Positions 60,176 to 64,000 of a DNA stretch of 64,000 nt are shown piece after piece. The notes below the pieces were generated by a model. The model ran no database searches, was not told the origin of the DNA, and saw only the letters and a list, made by a program, of their open reading frames with translations. The stretch's first letter is position 1. Every line of letters starts with the position of its first letter. Origin of the DNA: Romanomermis culicivorax (Eukaryota; Nematoda; Enoplea; Mermithida; Mermithidae); the NCBI GenBank assembly GCA_963922205.1, contig CAWUHX010000224.1:434001-498000 (forward strand). The letters run 5' to 3'. The translations under genes and the position numbers were made by a program.

Positions 60176-60588
60176 CTACAATAAAATATCATTATCTTGA
60201 CCATTGAAACTCCGCAACGAGTCTTTGTCACTGCTCGTGCCAGCCCGATCCAGCCGGGCATTGGCCATCGATGCAAATTGGCATCGTCCACCGGAGCATG
60301 TAGCCTGCGGCGAAATTTCCACATTTTCGTTTGGAAAAATGACACATTTGGGTGAGGCGGGTGTCCGGCAAGATTTGCACGAAGATACGTTACTGTTGCT
60401 GGCTGCCTGCTCGTCATTGTCCAAGATGCTCCCTTCATTGCCGTATGTGCTGGTCGATGGTGTCAGGGCTTTGGTTTGGGCGACAATGGATGATGGCAAG
60501 GTTGATCGATGATCCGAATTTGACGAGCCGAACATGAAACCAAATGAGATACTTTTGGATGCTCTTTTGGTCAAGAAACGGCCGGCGC
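60176..60588 (-). CDS. GABA-B type receptor, last exon (cytoplasmic tail)
   Basis: 413 bp, stop TAG at 60176-60178. Acceptor CATTCTAG|GCGCCGG. The tail is Ser/Thr/Asn-rich (for example SSNSDHRSTLPSSIVAQTKA, KSCRTPASPKCVIFPNENVE) and ends SFNGQDNDILL. It lacks membrane segments, as expected for an intracellular tail that binds scaffold or regulatory proteins. The 78-bp stretch 60589-60666 is taken as an intron (GTAAAG...TTCTAG). It could also be read through in frame, adding a hydrophobic ITCTMVMTSCIL segment that would be odd in a receptor tail and resembles the TGTTATAACATG words of the gene's large intron. Confidence 0.82.
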
Positions 60589-60666
60589 CTAGAATGCACG
60601 AGGTCATGACCATAGTACATGTTATAACATAGAGATGCTGCTTTAATTTGTTGTAAAATGCTTTAC

Positions 60667-60814
60667 CATGAAACTTGCGTGTGGTTAGCTGATTTCGAAA
60701 ATTAGGTCTATAAGCGCAAGTTGTCGATTGGGTACTGGTCACTTCGCTAGTTTCCACGGTCATTTTGCTCGCTTCCTCCAAACACCGTTTTACTTCGGCG
60801 ATTGCCGCTTCTTT
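60667..60814 (-). CDS. GABA-B type receptor, second-last exon
   Basis: 148 bp. It reads KEAAIAEVKRCLEEASKMTV, then ETSEVTSTQSTTCAYRPNFR and NQLTTRKFH plus one base. It continues the coiled coil of the previous exon across a 41-bp intron (60815-60855, GTGTAA...GAATAG). Without that splice the previous exon would stop one residue later, so the intron is needed for the longer protein. Confidence 0.8.
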
Positions 60815-60855
60815 CTATTCAGGTTTGAGAAAAGCTTAAAATTGCAATTTTACAC

Positions 60856-61050
60856 CATTTCCATGCTCACTTCCAGCACTTGTCTTTTGATTTCTTCATT
60901 TTCCAGCAACAATTGTTTCAAACGTTCGTGCTCTTCGATGGTCAATTGATTCAGGCCGAATGTGACTGTCGACGCCGTACTATTGCTTTGACCACCACCC
61001 AAAGTTTGATGTTGCTTCTGTTTTTTGCGACTTTGCAATAGATAAACTAC
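60856..61050 (-). CDS. GABA-B type receptor, coiled-coil exon
   Basis: 195 bp (65 codons), acceptor TTTTGCAG|GTAGTT. It starts VVYLLQSRKKQKQHQTLGGG, the membrane-proximal basic stretch, and continues into NQLTIEEHERLKQLLLENEE and IKRQVLEVSMEM, an amphipathic heptad-like helix. GABA-B subunits pair through such a C-terminal coiled coil, which also controls surface export in the vertebrate GB1 subunit. Frame with the TM7 exon is phase 0 (FGPK, then VVYLL). Confidence 0.88.
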
Positions 61051-62110
61051 CTGCAAAATAGTATACTGTAGAAAAATGGTAAATGATGTAGAGATTGATC
61101 ATTGACTGTTATGCTAACCTGTACACGAGCTACAAAAAACACATCTTGTGTTATAAGCAGGTGTTATAAATTCTGGAGTCCATACTTTCTATGCTAATGG
61201 GGAACTCACCATGTTGAAAGACGCAACCATACTTTCTACAGTGATGCACAATATTACATGTCAAAAGATATGACTATACTTTCTACAGCAATGGAATTCC
61301 ACATGTTAAGATCTGTGATCATACTTTCTATAGTAATACGCAACTTACCATGTTGAAAGCCACAACCATGCTTTCTACAGTGATGTTGAATTTTGCATGT
61401 TAAAAGTTATGACGATACTTCCTACAGTAATATGATTCTACATGTTAAGAGCTGTGATCATACTTTCTACAGTAACTTGGAATTTACCATGTCAAGAGCC
61501 GCAACCATACTTTGTACAGTGATGTGGAATTTTACATGTTAAAAGTTACAACTATACTTTCTACAGCCATAGAATTCTACATTTTAAAAGCTGTGACTAT
61601 ACTTTCTATAGTAATGCGAAATTTTCCATGTTAAAAGTTGGGACCACACTTTCTACAGTGATGTGAACATTTATGTGTTAAGATACATGACCATACAATG
61701 TACAGTGAGGCAGTATTTCACATGCTATAAGCCGTCACTATACTTTCTACAGCAATGTGGAATTTTATGTGTTAGAAGATATGACCATACTTTCTACACT
61801 GATAAAATTCTACATGTTGAGATCCATGACCATACTTTCTATAGTAATGCCGAACTTACCATGTTAAAAGCCATGACCACACTTTGTACAGTGATGTGGA
61901 CATTACCATGTTAAAAGCTGTGACCATACTTTCTACAGTGATGCAGAGTTTTACTTGTTAGAAGCCATGACCATACTTTCTACAGCCATGTGGAATTTTT
62001 CGCGTTGAAAGATATGACTACAATTTCTACTGTGTTATGCAATTCTACATGCTAAAAGCAGTGACTATACTTTCTATATTCTTTACATATTAAAAGTTGT
62101 CAATATACTT
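61051..62110 (-). repeat. Receptor intron, part 1: 46-bp repeat
   Basis: About 20 copies of a loose 46-bp unit with CATACTTTCTACAGTGATG and ATGTTAAAAG words (for example at about 61185, 61231, 61277, 61322 and 61368). It lies in the 2457-bp intron 61051-63507. No gene is seen. Confidence 0.8.
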
Positions 62111-63270
62111 ACAACAGTGAAATGTTATAACACGTCCTATGTTATAACATATAACATGAGATGTGACATAACATATAACATAAGATGTGTTATAACATAG
62201 AATATGTTATAACATTAGATGTATGAAAACATAGAATATGTTATAACATAACCCATATCATAATGCACTGCACGTTTAAATAGGTCTGATATTAAAGCAT
62301 GTACCATGTTGTAGCATGTAATAACATATACAAAGTTATAAAATAAAGGATGCTATAACATATAACAATGTTTAACATACATCCACCTTTAGCATCTCCC
62401 ACATTATGGCATATCCTATGTTATAACATATATCATATTATTACATGTTGCGTGTTGTAGGAAATGGCACGCTATGGCATATGCCACAATTTGAAATATC
62501 CCACGTTATAGTATATCTCATTTTACAGCACATTATAACATATACAATGCTATAACATATAGTATGTTATAACATATCGCAATGTTTAACATGGATCAAG
62601 CTTTAGTATATCCCACATTACAGCACACTCTATGTTATAACATATATAATGTTATTACATGTCTCATGTTGTAACAAATAGCACGCTATATTATATGCCA
62701 CAATTTGAAATATCCCATGTTATAGCGTATCTCATGTTATAGCATGTTATAACCTATACAAAGTTATAAAATATACTATATTATAGCATATCACAATACT
62801 ATAGCATATCCCACATTACGGCATATCCTATGTTATAAAATATATCATGCTATTACATGTCTCGCGTTGTAACAAATAGCACACTATAGTATATGCCACA
62901 ATATGACATATCCCATGTTATAGTATATCTCCTGTTATAGCATGTTATAACATATACTATGTTATAACAAACCACAATCTTTAACATATATCAAGCTATA
63001 GCATATCCCACATTACAGAATATCCTATGTTATAACATATATCATGTTATTACATGAAAATACATTATTACATGAACATATATCATGTTATTACATGTCT
63101 CATCTTGTAAAAAATAGCACGCCATAGCATAGGCCACAATACAACACATCCCATGTTAAAGTATATCATAGGTTATACAATATCCCATGTTATAGCATCG
63201 GTAATATTAGAACATATCCCACGTTATAACTAATTTAATGTTATAACATATATGATTATATTTTGCGTGT
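62111..63270 (-). repeat. Receptor intron, part 2: TGTTATAACA palindrome array
   Basis: Dozens of copies of ATGTTATAACATAT and relatives at about 20-35 bp spacing, arranged in a higher unit of about 230-240 bp (compare 62340, 62580 and 62960, each with 'caatgtttaacat' or similar). The core is a perfect palindrome. The remaining 63271-63507 is ordinary intron sequence with TACTGTAGA words. Confidence 0.8.
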
Positions 63271-63507
63271 TGTAACTAAGAGATACACAGATGCCCTTTA
63301 CATTTTTTTCTCAAAATATTTTCATGTACTTACAGTTCAAGGGCTTACTGGATAAAGTTGTTAATGGATTACTGTAGAATCTAACTATTTACTGTAAAAT
63401 TACTGTCACGTTACTGTAAAATCTAGCTTTTGTTGTTACTCTCTTTGAACTTGCTTGCGTTACCTAGGAAATGTATTTTGAAAATTCTGCATACTGTAGC
63501 TGCTCAC

Positions 63508-63636
63508 TTTTGGACCAAATATGATGCCCATGCTAAGATAACCACACAAAAGTATAGTTATGGAAATCAGCGCAAAAGCCGGATTCGGTTGCGAAACAAT
63601 GACCAACGACACTGAACTAGTTATCATTGATAACAC
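63508..63636 (-). CDS. GABA-B type receptor, exon with TM6 end and TM7
   Basis: 129 bp (43 codons): VLSMITSSVSLVIVSQPNPA, then FALISITILLCGYLSMGIIF and GPK. Acceptor ATTTCCAG|GTG, donor AAAA|GTGAGC. It covers the second half of TM6, the short third extracellular loop (SQPNPAF) and TM7 ending in FGPK, which matches the FVPK that closes TM7 in GABA-B subunits. The intron on its upstream side is 55 bp (63637-63691). Confidence 0.92.
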
Positions 63637-63691
63637 CTGGAAATGATCAACAGGTATATATGCCAAGTGATGCTATTTTTAGCAAACTTAC

Positions 63692-63819
63692 GACAACATT
63701 GTAGATGGACATGCCGACAAGTCGGGCATCATTGACGTATCGAGACCGAATGTTGCGAACTTCGTACGCCGAGAATAGACCCAAGACCAAAACAAATCCT
63801 TTTACACTATAAACAATAC
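63692..63819 (-). CDS. GABA-B type receptor, exon with TM5 and third intracellular loop
   Basis: 128 bp: IVYSVKGFVLVLGLFSAYEV, then RNIRSRYVNDARLVGMSIYN and VV. It matches the TM5-loop-TM6 region of GABA-B subunits (family pattern KG.L.L.G.F.A.E.RN....ND....GM..YN). The YKG, ETRN and GMSVYN style residues and QPN in the next exon resemble the GB2 subunit (gbb-2 in C. elegans) slightly more than GB1, but the ligand-binding part is outside the window and the subunit is not settled. A GABA-B-like orphan class C receptor is the alternative. Confidence 0.92.
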
Positions 63820-63954
63820 CTACAAAAAAGTTTACTGTAGAAATTAAAATCTAAAGTTAATGTGTTGTAATAGTTGCACATTGCACATACCGGCTCCGAA
63901 GTCGAAGGTTCAAGCCCCTGACCGAGCAATTTTTTTTTGTCCTGGATTTTTTAC

Positions 63955-64000
63955 CTATCCAAATGTATTGATGATCGCTATAGCAATATTCCATTTTTGG
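63955..64000 (-). CDS. GABA-B type receptor, partial exon at window edge
   Basis: 46 bp: PKMEYCYSDHQYIWI plus one base, donor ATAG|GTAAAA. The Cys aligns with the conserved extracellular-loop Cys of class C receptors (LEHC in mammals), just before TM5. The next intron is 135 bp (63820-63954). The gene continues beyond the window to the right; 352 residues of its C-terminal part are visible over six exons. Confidence 0.85.
   Translation of the reverse strand, partial: QKWNIAIAIINTFG

Noticed and set aside
60589-60666. Extra transmembrane segment in the receptor tail (ITCTMVMTSCIL)
   Set aside because: The stretch is flanked by good splice sites, is a multiple of three by chance and carries the intron's TGTTATAACATG words, so it is better read as a 78-bp intron.
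63890-63945. tRNA-like 3' half (GGTTCAAGCCCC, then ACCGAGCA and a T run)
   Set aside because: The T-arm pairs poorly and no matching 5' acceptor strand (GCTCGGT) or A-box lies upstream. It sits in the 135-bp receptor intron. At most it is a decayed tRNA-derived fragment.

Overview
This looks like nuclear DNA of a nematode. The coding parts are small islands in very AT-rich, repeat-filled DNA, and introns use short nematode-style acceptors (TTTCAG, TTCTAG, GTGCAG). One gene encodes a transthyretin-like secreted protein, a family typical of nematodes, and TACTGTAG/CTACAGTA palindromes are scattered through the non-coding DNA. The species cannot be named from the window. Three gene loci are recognisable: a transthyretin-like gene (8478-8939, +), a mitochondrial medium-chain acyl-CoA dehydrogenase gene of the ACADM type (from 9135, +), and the 3' half of a GABA-B type class C receptor gene (64000 down to 60176, -). 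A fourth, unrecognised and damaged reading frame lies at about 56.9-58.6 kb.

Layout. 1-8150 holds T-rich and AT-rich tandem repeats, with an inverted, truncated relic of the ACADM 3' end at about 2.6-4.15 kb. 8478-20836 carries the transthyretin-like gene and ACADM exons 1-4, whose introns 2 and 3 are swollen by tandem repeats. 22235-22418 is an assembly scar: a library amplification primer plus a 16-base tag on each side of exactly 100 N. The roughly 90 codons missing from ACADM must lie in this gap. 22419-44560 is a tandem array of four copies, about 5.6 kb each, of the last two ACADM exons with introns and 3' flank. It fades into a partial fifth unit that is interrupted at 45523 by a different kind of DNA (45.5-48 kb).

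48.5-50.97 kb and 58.57-61.08 kb are two copies of one block: a 10-bp satellite, a GTTGA satellite and the C-terminal exons of the GABA-B type receptor. The right-hand copy belongs to the intact gene, whose membrane exons lie at 63.5-64.0 kb. The left-hand copy is a detached 3' end with a lost splice acceptor. Between them, 51.26-56.4 kb is a diverged, exon-less relative of the 5.6-kb ACADM unit.

The two enzyme and receptor genes have no evident functional link. What ties the window together is structural: the 3' ends of two unrelated genes have been copied downstream of the parent gene, next to satellite DNA. The four ACADM units carry variants that group them in all three possible pairings, which points to exchange between copies or to assembly switching. 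Because the array starts exactly at the adapter scar, the copy number needs independent support.
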